The notes below the pieces were generated by a model, which was not told the DNA's origin, ran no database searches, and saw only the letters and a list, made by a program, of their open reading frames with translations. A DNA stretch of 23,473 nucleotides from a virus: positions 1-23,473 of the IMG/VR virus record IMGVR_UViG_3300030106_001000. One strand, written 5' to 3'. This document shows positions 14,346-21,420 of the stretch, piece by piece. A program made the position numbers and the translations under genes. Positions within the stretch are counted from its first letter, which is position 1. Each line of letters starts with the position of its first letter.

Positions 14346-14777
14346 CTAGGCAATTCGTATCACTGCGTTACTGGCATCAGCAGTAGGGAAGGTAATAGTA
14401 AAACTACCCGCCGTACTGGTCTTATCTCCACCGAAATCAAATACGGCTACGGCTGGATCACCAGAAGCTGAGTCATTAAAAATCATACATCCACGTGCTG
14501 TGATGGTTGCTGTCCCAAAAGTTAAATCAGAGAAATCAGTAAACGCTGTGGTCCCAGAAGTGGTTGGATTCACCCGCGTTAAAGATGCCCCCTTTGCAGT
14601 GTAGTTCGTACCCGACGCTTCCTGAGAAGTGGTGTATGCCGTTGTTGCAGCACTCATCGTTGCAGAACTGGTGTACAGAGCCAAATTAAAGGTGTTGCCA
14701 CCTGTCGCCAAAAAATTGTGTTTAGCTTCTAAAAGTTCTTTTTTGAAGCTGGTGCACATTGCCTGTGTGATTGCCAT
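14346..14777 (-). CDS. small beta-rich virion protein
   Basis: The 143-residue product opens MAITQAMCTSFKKELLEAKH and continues with NFLATGGNTFNLALYTSSAT (21-40), a pattern I associate with conserved structural proteins of marine podoviruses. The rest is Ser/Thr/Gly-rich and beta-like, with FDFGGDKTSTAGSFTITFP (113-131) near the end. The start at 14777 overlaps the upstream stop as TAATG and is preceded by TAGGAGAC. A head- or tail-associated structural role is inferred from context and composition; no enzyme motif is present. Confidence 0.7.
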   Translation of the reverse strand: MAITQAMCTSFKKELLEAKHNFLATGGNTFNLALYTSSATMSAATTAYTTSQEASGTNYTAKGASLTRVNPTTSGTTAFTDFSDLTFGTATITARGCMIFNDSASGDPAVAVFDFGGDKTSTAGSFTITFPTADASNAVIRIA

Positions 14778-15067
14778 TAAAGTCTCCTAATAATTTCGGC
14801 CATGTCACGGTGGCCTTGCTTCTCAAGTAAATTACAAATTGTACAAATATGGCCTTCTACAGCCTTTTGCATATAATCGGTTAATAATACTTCTAAATAA
14901 TCTTTAAACGCATGCGCCTGCTGACGAATCGGCTCCGGTGCGTCGTCGCTAATACTGACAATACGATCTGTAGCCATTTTTGCAAACTCTTGCGGTGTAT
15001 GGCCTCGGTATTGGGTAGTCTGTACGCCAAGGTCTCCAATCGATGTGTCCAAATCAACTTGAAACAT
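14777..15067 (-). CDS. small helical hypothetical protein
   Basis: The 96-residue product has an extended N-terminus (MFQVDLDTSIGDLGVQTTQY) followed by helices rich in charged residues (QEFAKMATDRIVSIS, PIRQQAHAFKDYLEVLLTDY, then KAVEGHICTICNLLEKQGHR, 68-87). The only cysteines are C75 and C78 in HICTIC, a C-x2-C pair that could bind metal but has no partner pair. The start and stop both form TAATG overlaps with neighbours. I do not recognise its function; a virion assembly role is inferred from context. Confidence 0.65.
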   Translation of the reverse strand: MFQVDLDTSIGDLGVQTTQYRGHTPQEFAKMATDRIVSISDDAPEPIRQQAHAFKDYLEVLLTDYMQKAVEGHICTICNLLEKQGHRDMAEIIRRL

Positions 15068-15792
15068 TAATAACTCGCTGGTTCAACAGGACGGGTGATT
15101 TCAACTCCATCCTCACGTCCGTAAATAGAAACAACTACTTCCTCTTCTTTTTCAATATTAGAGAAAGCCGTCACCTTTAATTCTCCATCTTCCGCATACA
15201 CCACTGGAGGATTACTCAACCGATGATACCCATACAACTTATCTTTTTCTGTTACATTAGTATCTAACAACGGTGATCTCGGGGCTATTGCTACTTCCAT
15301 TCCAGCAGACATACATCGCGCTAACCAAAACTCACAACACGCTCGCCCCAGTTCGGCATAATGCATATTGGTTGTATAGGTAAAGTCCACCCCAAATACA
15401 CTTAAGCGACCCACCTTTTTCCACAACGCAAATGCAATTGCATAAGACACGGTGTTATTAAAATAACCGCACCCCAAGTCTTGAACGACCTTGTCTAAGG
15501 GGTACGGTTCTATAGCGGGAACCCGTTCATCTAACTCGCAGGAATAAACGGGACAGTTAAGCTGTGGCAAGATCCTTCGCATAACCTGGGTCTGTCCACC
15601 CGCATCCTCACTATCAAAAAATCGCGAAGCAGGGTCCATCATAAACACCCGATCCGGCTGCACTACCGCGCACATGGCATTGATGGCCCACACCTCGTCA
15701 TACTCTTGGCTATGCGTCAAAGAGAGATGATAATCCAACTGACTATGACCTAGACCTAACAGAGCTACGTGTTTATTTTCTAAATCAGTCAT
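15067..15792 (-). CDS. Rossmann-fold protein, DUF115/MptE-like
   Basis: The 241-residue product begins with a nucleotide-binding-like loop, HVALLGLGHSQLDYHLS (8-24), then a core with EYDEVWAINAMCAVVQPDRV (30-49) and an acidic MDPASRFFD. The middle holds NNTVSYAIAFALWKKVGRLS followed by VFGVDFTYTT, a pattern I associate with DUF115 / 6-hydroxymethylpterin diphosphokinase-like (MptE) and motility-accessory-factor proteins, some of which act in surface glycan transfer. Finding one inside the tail module raises the possibility of virion or host glycan modification, but the catalytic chemistry cannot be read off here. It is followed by a TAATG overlap with the next gene. Family placement is moderate; function is unknown. 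Confidence 0.6.
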   Translation of the reverse strand: MTDLENKHVALLGLGHSQLDYHLSLTHSQEYDEVWAINAMCAVVQPDRVFMMDPASRFFDSEDAGGQTQVMRRILPQLNCPVYSCELDERVPAIEPYPLDKVVQDLGCGYFNNTVSYAIAFALWKKVGRLSVFGVDFTYTTNMHYAELGRACCEFWLARCMSAGMEVAIAPRSPLLDTNVTEKDKLYGYHRLSNPPVVYAEDGELKVTAFSNIEKEEEVVVSIYGREDGVEITRPVEPASY

Positions 15793-15799
15793 TTATTGC

Positions 15800-16474
15800 T
15801 TATCTAGGAGTAGGTGCATTAGGCGGGGCCTCCGTGGTGGTTGGACGACTACGCAAGTCATAACGGTATTCATCACTTAATGCTTCGCTCAACTGTTTTA
15901 ACGTAGCCATCGATTCTTGAAACCGCATTTCAAAAAGTTGCAGTTCTTGAGGAGGCATTTTTAAAAAGACCCCTCCTTCAATTAAAGAGCCATACAACAT
16001 TGCATTCATCGCATTCGTTGAAAGCCAGGTAGTGCTGTCAGTAGCTCCTGCAGTAAGGGAAGTAGGACGGTATTTGTAATGAAGTTCAAACGTATAATTA
16101 GCATCCGGTGTAGGAGCAAGAATAAACGAATCATCATCAAACACCCCGTAGTATTGAGGCGTACCAGTAGTCGCTGCCGCTGGGGTATAGTCTCGAATAA
16201 AGGTTACATGCTTAAACCACAAATACGAATAATTATTACTCGAAATTACCGCCAAACTATGTGGGGCTAAAAAGTCTGAAGGAGCACCTAAATAAGGAGT
16301 TCCAGAAGTAGCCGTTCCCGTTACGTTCTTTCGAAACACCGGAAGATCAAGACCTTTTAAAATCCGTTCTTCAGTAGATTTAATAAATGTGGACAAATTA
16401 CTTGTGAAGGTACTCTCTGTACTATCCAAATATTGTTTAATTGCAGTTTCCAAGGTAGCCTGTGTAAAGCTCAT
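15800..16474 (-). CDS. head-tail connector/adaptor-like protein 2
   Basis: The 224-residue product starts MSFTQATLETAIKQYLDSTE with a helical region containing STEERILKGLDLPVFRK, then LGAPSDFLAPHSLAVISSNN and beta strands (DSFILAPTPDANYTFELHYK, about 115-134). Then a helix-rich domain, SLIEGGVFLKMPPQELQLFE (163-182), and a Pro/Thr-rich tail (TTTEAPPNAPTPR). The alternation of membership-ring helices and a beta belt is typical of phage connector or gateway proteins between portal and tail tube. A second connector-like gene lies just upstream at 16828. It starts at 16474 behind ACAGGTG. I place it as an adaptor by context and fold-like pattern, not by a specific motif. Confidence 0.6.
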   Translation of the reverse strand: MSFTQATLETAIKQYLDSTESTFTSNLSTFIKSTEERILKGLDLPVFRKNVTGTATSGTPYLGAPSDFLAPHSLAVISSNNYSYLWFKHVTFIRDYTPAAATTGTPQYYGVFDDDSFILAPTPDANYTFELHYKYRPTSLTAGATDSTTWLSTNAMNAMLYGSLIEGGVFLKMPPQELQLFEMRFQESMATLKQLSEALSDEYRYDLRSRPTTTEAPPNAPTPR

Positions 16475-16477
16475 AAA

Positions 16478-16828
16478 TTACGCACCTGTGGTTATCGTTA
16501 GTTCTCCTACTGCGCCTTTTCCTACTAACCCATTAAACGCATGGCCAATCATAGAAGGTGGGTCATTAGCAGTTGAAGTCATAGGCCCTGGAACTTCAGT
16601 TGTTACAACCCCTAATTGTGATTGAGGTAACGAAACTTCCGGTCGAGGTTGATACAAGGATTCTGCATCTGGACCAAAATTTGGAGGATCTAATTGAGGG
16701 TTTTTTACCTCATAGCATTCAGGACAAACCTTAAAGCCTGTCCATTCCATCTGCATCTGCAAATACCGACACCGGAAACCACATCGGTCACAAATCCCCC
16801 AAGCGTGTTTTCCTTGTGCATAAGCCAT
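16478..16828 (-). CDS. zinc-ribbon virion-associated protein with GAVG tail
   Basis: The 116-residue protein has two C-x2-C knuckles (Cys13/16 in ICDRCGFRC and Cys35/38 in KVCPECYE), so a four-cysteine zinc ribbon is likely. The region ICDRCGFRCRYLQMQMEWTG (12-31) strongly resembles small phage proteins found next to connector genes. A proline-rich linker (about 45-90) precedes a C-terminal copy of the 22-residue beta module (GLVGKGAVGELTITTGA, 100-116). The gene lies between two connector-like genes, with its ATG overlapping the upstream stop as TAATG. A structural role in the neck is plausible; nucleic-acid binding is an alternative. Confidence 0.75.
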   Translation of the reverse strand: MAYAQGKHAWGICDRCGFRCRYLQMQMEWTGFKVCPECYEVKNPQLDPPNFGPDAESLYQPRPEVSLPQSQLGVVTTEVPGPMTSTANDPPSMIGHAFNGLVGKGAVGELTITTGA

Positions 16829-17499
16829 TAGAAATAAGTTGGCCTTGGTACTAAATGCACAGAAGAACGATCTTCATCATATCGCAAAGCATTTTGTAAA
16901 GAGGTTTCATATAATGGTTGTAAAATTTGTAATTTGCCAGGATTTTTCTTTATCGCTAACGAAGTAGCTAATCCCAACACCATACACGGAAGAAACCGTG
17001 ATGGAAGATCTAAATCATTTATCGCTGCATCGACATCTTGTATTCGAGTCCAACGATACGAAATAAATTTATCCGTAGAATTTTCAGGAGTAGGCCAAAG
17101 ATACACAGTAGGCGTGATTGTTCGCTCTACGTAAAATTGGCTTGGTCTACCTTTTGTAGTTTTAGTAGGAATACCAAGAAACTCATTACGGTCAATACGG
17201 GTTATTTGCAGATCTGTATCCGTTCCGCTTTCATCCCTTCGGATAACCGCGTCAAGAATATCTATGTCATACGCATTTAATGCATATGAATTCGTCCCTT
17301 CTACAAGAGAAGTGGTGACTTGGGTAACTTCCCAAAGTTGTATTCCTCGATTAGACCAATCAGCAAATATCAGATTTAAGGATCGACGCGCTGCAAGCGC
17401 GTCATACCCTGTTCGAAGCTCTAAGCCTGCAACCTCAAAGGCTTCCTCAATTGCCGTAGCCGCATCAAGACTAAACGTTCTAGTTCCAGATGTAGCCAT
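16828..17499 (-). CDS. head-tail connector/adaptor-like protein 1 (P22 gp4-like)
   Basis: The 223-residue product has an N-terminal helical domain (AATAIEEAFEVAGLELRTGY, 13-32) and the motif ARRSLNLIFADWSNRGIQLW (36-55), which resembles the tail accessory factor gp4 family and other podoviral adaptors that bind the portal. Then beta strands with VERTITPTVYLWPTPENSTD and a C-terminal helical part (FLPCMVLGLATSLAIKKNPG). No catalytic residues are seen. Its location ahead of other neck genes fits an adaptor ring that seals packaged DNA. The call rests on recognisable pattern and position. Confidence 0.72.
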   Translation of the reverse strand: MATSGTRTFSLDAATAIEEAFEVAGLELRTGYDALAARRSLNLIFADWSNRGIQLWEVTQVTTSLVEGTNSYALNAYDIDILDAVIRRDESGTDTDLQITRIDRNEFLGIPTKTTKGRPSQFYVERTITPTVYLWPTPENSTDKFISYRWTRIQDVDAAINDLDLPSRFLPCMVLGLATSLAIKKNPGKLQILQPLYETSLQNALRYDEDRSSVHLVPRPTYF

Positions 17500-17502
17500 A
17501 AA

Positions 17503-17910
17503 TCAACCGTAGTGCTTTAATAAATCAAGAACAATTACATACGTATCTAAATTAGCCGCCCCTATGGTTGTTAAGAGAATATCCCCAGTTTTTCCAGAAC
17601 CAGAGGTGTTCTGTATTCCACCAAAGTTGCTAAAATCCATATGCCCATTACTTGATTCTGCTAGTGCTAATGCAATAGTGTTCGTAGTTGCATCCCAAAA
17701 TAACTGTACTTGGGTAAAACCAGTTACAGAATGATGGACCTTGTCAATAGTTACACCACTGCAGGCAGTTCCGTCAGCTCTAGCATTTAGCGCACTAACA
17801 TCTACTTTATTGACGGCACTTTCTCCTGTGCCATCGCTTAAGCTCGTTATCTGAATTAATGCTCTATGAGTCCCATCTAAGATGGTCGTACTTGTTACAG
17901 CATCAGCCAT
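17503..17910 (-). CDS. small beta-rich virion protein
   Basis: The 135-residue product starts MADAVTSTTILDGTHRALIQ and runs through beta-like segments (ITSLSDGTGESAVNKVDVSA, GFTQVQLFWDATTNTIALAL) to GDILLTTIGAANLDTYVIVL near the end. GGGGGTGAT precedes the ATG at 17910. The short composition, rich in T, S, A and G, and its location between a head-associated gene and the adaptor suggest a minor head or neck protein. No family is recognised with certainty. Confidence 0.68.
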   Translation of the reverse strand: MADAVTSTTILDGTHRALIQITSLSDGTGESAVNKVDVSALNARADGTACSGVTIDKVHHSVTGFTQVQLFWDATTNTIALALAESSNGHMDFSNFGGIQNTSGSGKTGDILLTTIGAANLDTYVIVLDLLKHYG

Positions 17911-17923
17911 TAATCACCCCCAA

Positions 17924-18430
17924 TTACGCATCTGCAAACGGTGTGGCGAGTGTACCAGAACCTAGGATAATACCTTCAACAGCGTACTTAGCAGAAGCAA
18001 TAGCCGTGACGCGAACAATACTTCCAGCAATACCGCCTGTGGTTGTACCATTCATAGTAATTACATCATTACTTGCACCAGAAATGAACGTCTTACCCGT
18101 TGCATTAGTCACCCCAGTATAAGTACCCCCAACGAACTTATCAGTGCCGTCCGTTAGAATATCCATGTCTGTTGCCGCAGTTACGACAATAAAAGTAAAC
18201 GATGCACCAATATTATTAAGCTGTCCTGGATCTGTAGAATCAGCTGGGGTAGTTGCCACAATTGACGGTAATGTAAATTTACCATCCGCATCATTAGTGA
18301 GAAGAACTTTCCCCGCATGAGCAGCAACCGTTAATGTTGTATCAGCCGTTAAGCTAACAAAACTAGTTGAACCCGCGCTGATAAAACCACCAAGAGACCG
18401 AACAGGACCTGAAAAAGTAGTCTGTGCCAC
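17924..18430 (-). CDS. beta-rich virion protein translated from a GTG with a perfect SD
   Basis: The 168-residue product (MAQTTFSGPVRSLGGFISAG at its start) is a T/S/G/A-rich all-beta protein with segments such as HAGKVLLTNDADGKFTLPSI (38-57) and NIGASFTFIVVTAATDMDIL (73-92). It starts at GTG 18430, seven bases after the ideal Shine-Dalgarno AAGGAGGT, the strongest ribosome site in the window. It is the first gene after the capsid terminator. By position and composition it is probably a capsid decoration or virion protein made in quantity. No enzymatic motif is visible. Confidence 0.7.
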   Translation of the reverse strand: MAQTTFSGPVRSLGGFISAGSTSFVSLTADTTLTVAAHAGKVLLTNDADGKFTLPSIVATTPADSTDPGQLNNIGASFTFIVVTAATDMDILTDGTDKFVGGTYTGVTNATGKTFISGASNDVITMNGTTTGGIAGSIVRVTAIASAKYAVEGIILGSGTLATPFADA

Positions 18431-18442
18431 TTAAAGTACCTC

Positions 18443-18476
18443 CTTACGAAAGGGTTTGCTCTAGAGTCTTCGTAAG
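18443..18476 (-). promoter_or_regulatory. hairpin overlapping the Shine-Dalgarno of the 18430 gene
   Basis: An 8-base perfect inverted repeat (CTTACGAA / TTCGTAAG, arms 18443-18450 and 18469-18476) lies in the leader between the terminator and the GTG start. On the minus strand its 3' arm ends in AAG, the first three bases of AAGGAGGT, so folding would partly hide the ribosome site. A second inverted pair (GCTCTAG 18458-18464 with CTAGAGC 18495-18501) could form an alternative fold. I see no convincing promoter hexamers. Regulation is inferred only from the geometry. Confidence 0.5.
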
Positions 18477-18519
18477 CGTCTGCTAGGCCAGTCGCTAGAG
18501 CTATTTTTCCTAGAATTTG

Positions 18520-18546
18520 AAAAAGGGTGGTCTGCGAAGACCACCC
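18520..18546 (-). terminator. intrinsic terminator after the capsid gene
   Basis: On the minus strand a 9-base-pair perfect G+C-rich stem (GGGTGGTCT / AGACCACCC) with a four-base loop TCGC is followed directly by TTTTT. It begins seven bases after the capsid stop codon (TAG at 18554). The placement resembles the late terminator after the capsid gene of T7-like phages, where partial termination raises capsid levels over downstream tail products. Confidence 0.9.
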
Positions 18547-18553
18547 AGTTTCA

Positions 18554-19459
18554 CTATGCCCCAGGAGTACCGAAGATTCCTCTCCAGTCGCTCCAACCAA
18601 AGCTATATCGTTCTCTAGCTTTATAACGAACATTTCCGGTTTCGAAATCACCTTCCATATTCGTTGATACAGATGTACGAACGAAATGCTTAAGTCCATT
18701 AGGAACATCCGTCTTTAAGAACCACGCATCGGTGTCCGTCAAGAAGTGATTAACGGCATAACCCTGTGGAACCATTCCCATGTTCCTCACAGCATTAATG
18801 TCGTTATCTGCAGTTCCTGTACGGCCTGGAGATTCTAACAGACGATCTGCAACGAATTGCAGCGCAGACGGAATAAGAAGACGCGTGGCCTGAGCATTAA
18901 TTCTCAGCCCTCGTTCATCCTTAAAGCCTGCAATATCAATCAAAGCCTGTTCCAACGAAGTCTCATTCAAATCTGAAGCAGTGCTTAAGATGTTACTAAG
19001 ATTTACGTTTTCAACAGTGGGGTGGGATGCACTACAGAGATAGACTCCATCTCCACCTGTACCAGAATCAAACGCATTATTTAAAATATTTGCGCCTTTG
19101 ATCTGCTTTGTTTGTGACATGGATCGCGCCAGTGCTTTTGTATACCGCGAAGACAGCGTGTCATACAGATTATCTTCAATTGCTTCCTCGGTTAAAGAAA
19201 AAGCCATTGCGATAGTCTCATTGACATATCTTGCCGTCCATGCTTCTTGCGCCGTGTCGTAAACGACTGCGGAGCCTTCATTTTTCACTGGTGCTTCACC
19301 AAAACCAGTGAGCATAACTTCTTCTTCATACGCTCGTTCAGAGTTTTCCGTATCGAAGATGTCCTCATGCTCATTGGCATACCTATCATACTCAAGTCCA
19401 AAGAGAGCATGAAGGCCAGGAACAAGCTCTTTTACGAGTTGCGCTCTATTAATAGCCAT
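18554..19459 (-). CDS. major capsid protein (HK97-fold, Mu gpT-like)
   Basis: The 301-residue product fits the HK97-fold/Mu gpT-like major head subunits common in marine phages. The N-terminal arm (MAINRAQLVKELVPGLHALF) is followed by VMLTGFGEAPVKNEGSAVVY (48-67), an alpha-helical spine (VNETIAMAFSLTEEAIEDNL, 78-97), the P domain with RLLIPSALQFVADRLLESP (192-210) and AWFLKTDVPNGLKHFVRTS (245-263). It ends FETGNVRYKARERYSFGWSD (272-291) and RGIFGTPGA. AAGGAGAG lies ahead of the ATG. A strong terminator directly follows, as expected for the most abundant virion protein. No clear cleavage prodomain or protease gene is seen in the window, so maturation may not involve proteolysis, or the protease lies outside. 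Confidence 0.9.
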   Translation of the reverse strand: MAINRAQLVKELVPGLHALFGLEYDRYANEHEDIFDTENSERAYEEEVMLTGFGEAPVKNEGSAVVYDTAQEAWTARYVNETIAMAFSLTEEAIEDNLYDTLSSRYTKALARSMSQTKQIKGANILNNAFDSGTGGDGVYLCSASHPTVENVNLSNILSTASDLNETSLEQALIDIAGFKDERGLRINAQATRLLIPSALQFVADRLLESPGRTGTADNDINAVRNMGMVPQGYAVNHFLTDTDAWFLKTDVPNGLKHFVRTSVSTNMEGDFETGNVRYKARERYSFGWSDWRGIFGTPGA

Positions 19460-19471
19460 TAATTACTCTCC

Positions 19472-20011
19472 TTAAACCGCAAAGACGTTAGTCGGGAATG
19501 TGAAGTATGCTCGCGCATACGCTCCAATTGAGTTGCTGGGTTCATCTACGAACCCTACGCATAACGCAATTCCCGAAGAAGTAGTCGCAGTGACTCCCTC
19601 TTTTGAACGTCCATTCAAAGTACTACCAGCTGTAGTTGAAAGGGTGTACTTGTTGCCAATAAAACTTACGGCAGGCGTGCCTGCTGTAAACTGCGCTTCA
19701 TATACGATCCCAGGATCTCTATAGATATACGCAATGGCGTCTGCACTTGCCAGTGTCGCCGTACTCGCCGTCCACTGGTTGGACCATTTCGGAGTTCCGT
19801 CCGTAGCTGTCCACTGTACACCATAAAAAACTCCAGCTGGCGTTCCTGTTGCCGTGCCTTGGATTATATAACCACCCGAAAGATTAACAACGTCACCACT
19901 ACAAATTAGGGTGCCGTAGCCATTTTCGATCCTCGCTTTTGCGGCCTGCATTGTTCCACCATAGATGTTAAATGCAGGGGTAAATCCATTCGGCTTATCT
20001 GTGTTTGCCAT
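19472..20011 (-). CDS. MCP-adjacent beta-rich head protein
   Basis: The 179-residue product starts MANTDKPNGFTPAFNIYGGT and contains ARIENGYGTLICSGDVVNLS (26-45), ASADAIAYIYRDPGIVYEAQ (88-107) and VGFVDEPSNSIGAYARAYFT (152-171). Proteins with this start and layout sit directly beside the capsid gene in many marine phages and are usually treated as decoration or head-associated proteins. CGAGG precedes the ATG. Functional assignment rests on location and pattern only. Confidence 0.65.
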   Translation of the reverse strand: MANTDKPNGFTPAFNIYGGTMQAAKARIENGYGTLICSGDVVNLSGGYIIQGTATGTPAGVFYGVQWTATDGTPKWSNQWTASTATLASADAIAYIYRDPGIVYEAQFTAGTPAVSFIGNKYTLSTTAGSTLNGRSKEGVTATTSSGIALCVGFVDEPSNSIGAYARAYFTFPTNVFAV

Positions 20012-20033
20012 TACAAACCTCGTTTAAGCAAAA

Positions 20034-20510
20034 TTAGGTTTCAGAATTGTCAGGACGAGCCTGACCGCCAAATTCCACCTTCGATGATCGTTCAACGTCC
20101 CCACGTCGTAACGGCATCGTCGGATCACTTTCTCGCAAATAATCGTTATCAACACCCCTCATTTGTTCTGCTGATTGATGTTGAAAATAAGAATTCCGTT
20201 CTTCTACGGTTTCTTCCGGAATACGGGCGAGTACCAATCCTCCTACACCTATGACGCCTGCATGCTTACCGTCCTCAACCGTAGGAGCTTCGAAATCGGG
20301 GTATTCCTCTGCTCGAACGAGTTCGAATCCTTCACGAATACGTTTTGACATATTCGCTCTGTCATCATGACCTCGGACTTCTGCACGAATCCAGCGATGT
20401 TGATATCCTGGAGGTGCTTCTGGGGCGTCTAACATAGATGGCGGTTGCCATGGTTTACGGCGAGAGCTTTTCTCTCGTGAAGTAGCAGACCTGGAGTTAC
20501 GATCTGACAT
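20034..20510 (-). CDS. conserved-type head assembly-associated hypothetical
   Basis: The 158-residue product has a basic N-terminus (RSATSREKSSRRKPWQPPS) and a conserved-looking core APPGYQHRWIRAEVRGHDDR (32-51), REGFELVRAEEYP, then IGVGGLVLARIPEETVEERN (92-111) and ADNDYL-like acidic parts. The C-terminus ends KVEFGGQARPDNSET. Proteins of this type occur between scaffold and capsid genes in related marine podoviruses. Its charged, proline-rich ends suggest an assembly or scaffold-associated role. The GGAG before the ATG supports this start. No enzyme motif is seen. Confidence 0.68.
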   Translation of the reverse strand: MSDRNSRSATSREKSSRRKPWQPPSMLDAPEAPPGYQHRWIRAEVRGHDDRANMSKRIREGFELVRAEEYPDFEAPTVEDGKHAGVIGVGGLVLARIPEETVEERNSYFQHQSAEQMRGVDNDYLRESDPTMPLRRGDVERSSKVEFGGQARPDNSET

Positions 20511-20519
20511 ATTAAACTC

Positions 20520-21407
20520 CTAACTTGCGTATTTTGCGTAATCTTCTAAAGTAACCCCTAGGCGTTTTGCGACAGCAACCTGCGAAGGGCTTAACTTTAC
20601 TTTGCGTGTTCCAGATCTTGATGCCCCAGCCCCTCGGCTAGAACCTGCGACCTGTTGCACGTTTTTTGGCTGATCGAATTTTTGAGGAAAATATTCCCTC
20701 ATCTGTTCGTCGACTCGTTGGTAATATTCCTCAGAAGCAGGATCAACATTTTCATTGATCAGTTCCTGGTGAATTCCAAAAGCCGCGAACGTCATTCCTC
20801 GATCAGACCCAAACCATGAATTCTTTTCAGCCCATTCCTGTGCTCTAGGATCTGGTGCAGCTGCCTGAGGAGCTGCAACTTCTTGTTGGATATTTTGCTG
20901 GTTCCTTCGAACAGGTCTTCGAGCATTAGTTTTTTGCTGGGCTTGTAAACGCTGTACATTTTGCGCTTCCACAGAAGTTTTAGCAACGGCTTCCGTTGCC
21001 AAAGCAATCGCTTCCGCATCCCCTAGTTCTTGGGCTTCTTTTAAAGCCTTTCGAGCACGCTCTGTTTCTGAATTAACACGCGCTTCGTATTCATTAACCA
21101 AGGTAGCGTCGGAAGAACGTAGCTTCTGTTCTAAGGACCCATTCTGACCCTGTATTTTTTCCGCAAAATTGAGAGCTTCATCTCGTTGACGCTCCGCTTC
21201 TCGCATTTTATACGTTAACGCATTAATGCGTTTTTTAACGGTCTCACTATATTCTTCTAGCTCATCGGAAGATTCTTCTTGAACTTTATCTTCTTCCGTT
21301 GAAGAAGCACTAAAATCTCGATCTTCAGGTTTTTCTTGAACCACATCAGCTTCGTGAATATCTACTTCACCTTCGGGAAGTACTAGTTCAATGTCTTGTT
21401 CAGCCAT
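20520..21407 (-). CDS. scaffolding-like coiled-coil protein
   Basis: The start at 21407 follows AAAAGGAC and gives 295 residues; an in-frame reading to 21476 would overlap the GroES gene and is rejected. The N-terminal third is acidic (MAEQDIELVLPEGEVDIHEA and repeated E/D runs); residues about 50-165 are long coiled coil (KRINALTYKMREAERQRDEA and RARKALKEAQELGDAEAIAL). A Gln/Pro/Ala linker leads to a C-terminal domain with WAEKNSWFGSDRGMTFAAFG (190-209) and a short basic helix ending DYAKYAS. Acidic coiled-coil body plus basic C-terminal capsid-binding helix is typical of phage scaffolding proteins. Location between portal and capsid genes supports this. Confidence 0.75.
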   Translation of the reverse strand: MAEQDIELVLPEGEVDIHEADVVQEKPEDRDFSASSTEEDKVQEESSDELEEYSETVKKRINALTYKMREAERQRDEALNFAEKIQGQNGSLEQKLRSSDATLVNEYEARVNSETERARKALKEAQELGDAEAIALATEAVAKTSVEAQNVQRLQAQQKTNARRPVRRNQQNIQQEVAAPQAAAPDPRAQEWAEKNSWFGSDRGMTFAAFGIHQELINENVDPASEEYYQRVDEQMREYFPQKFDQPKNVQQVAGSSRGAGASRSGTRKVKLSPSQVAVAKRLGVTLEDYAKYAS

Positions 21408-21420
21408 GAAAGAGTCCTTT

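Noticed and set aside
13996-14349. Plus-strand frame rich in Pro, Ala and Val over the 231-residue protein
   Set aside because: Antisense shadow of a repetitive gene; no neighbours on that strand.
13751-14353. A 200-residue minus-strand frame overlapping the 231-residue repeat protein
   Set aside because: Its Arg/Leu/Gln-rich translation is a frame shadow; the other frame shows ordered 22-residue beta modules and correct spacing to neighbours.
18349-18708. Minus-strand frame across the capsid end, terminator and leader
   Set aside because: It crosses the intrinsic terminator and reads both the capsid gene and the next gene out of frame.
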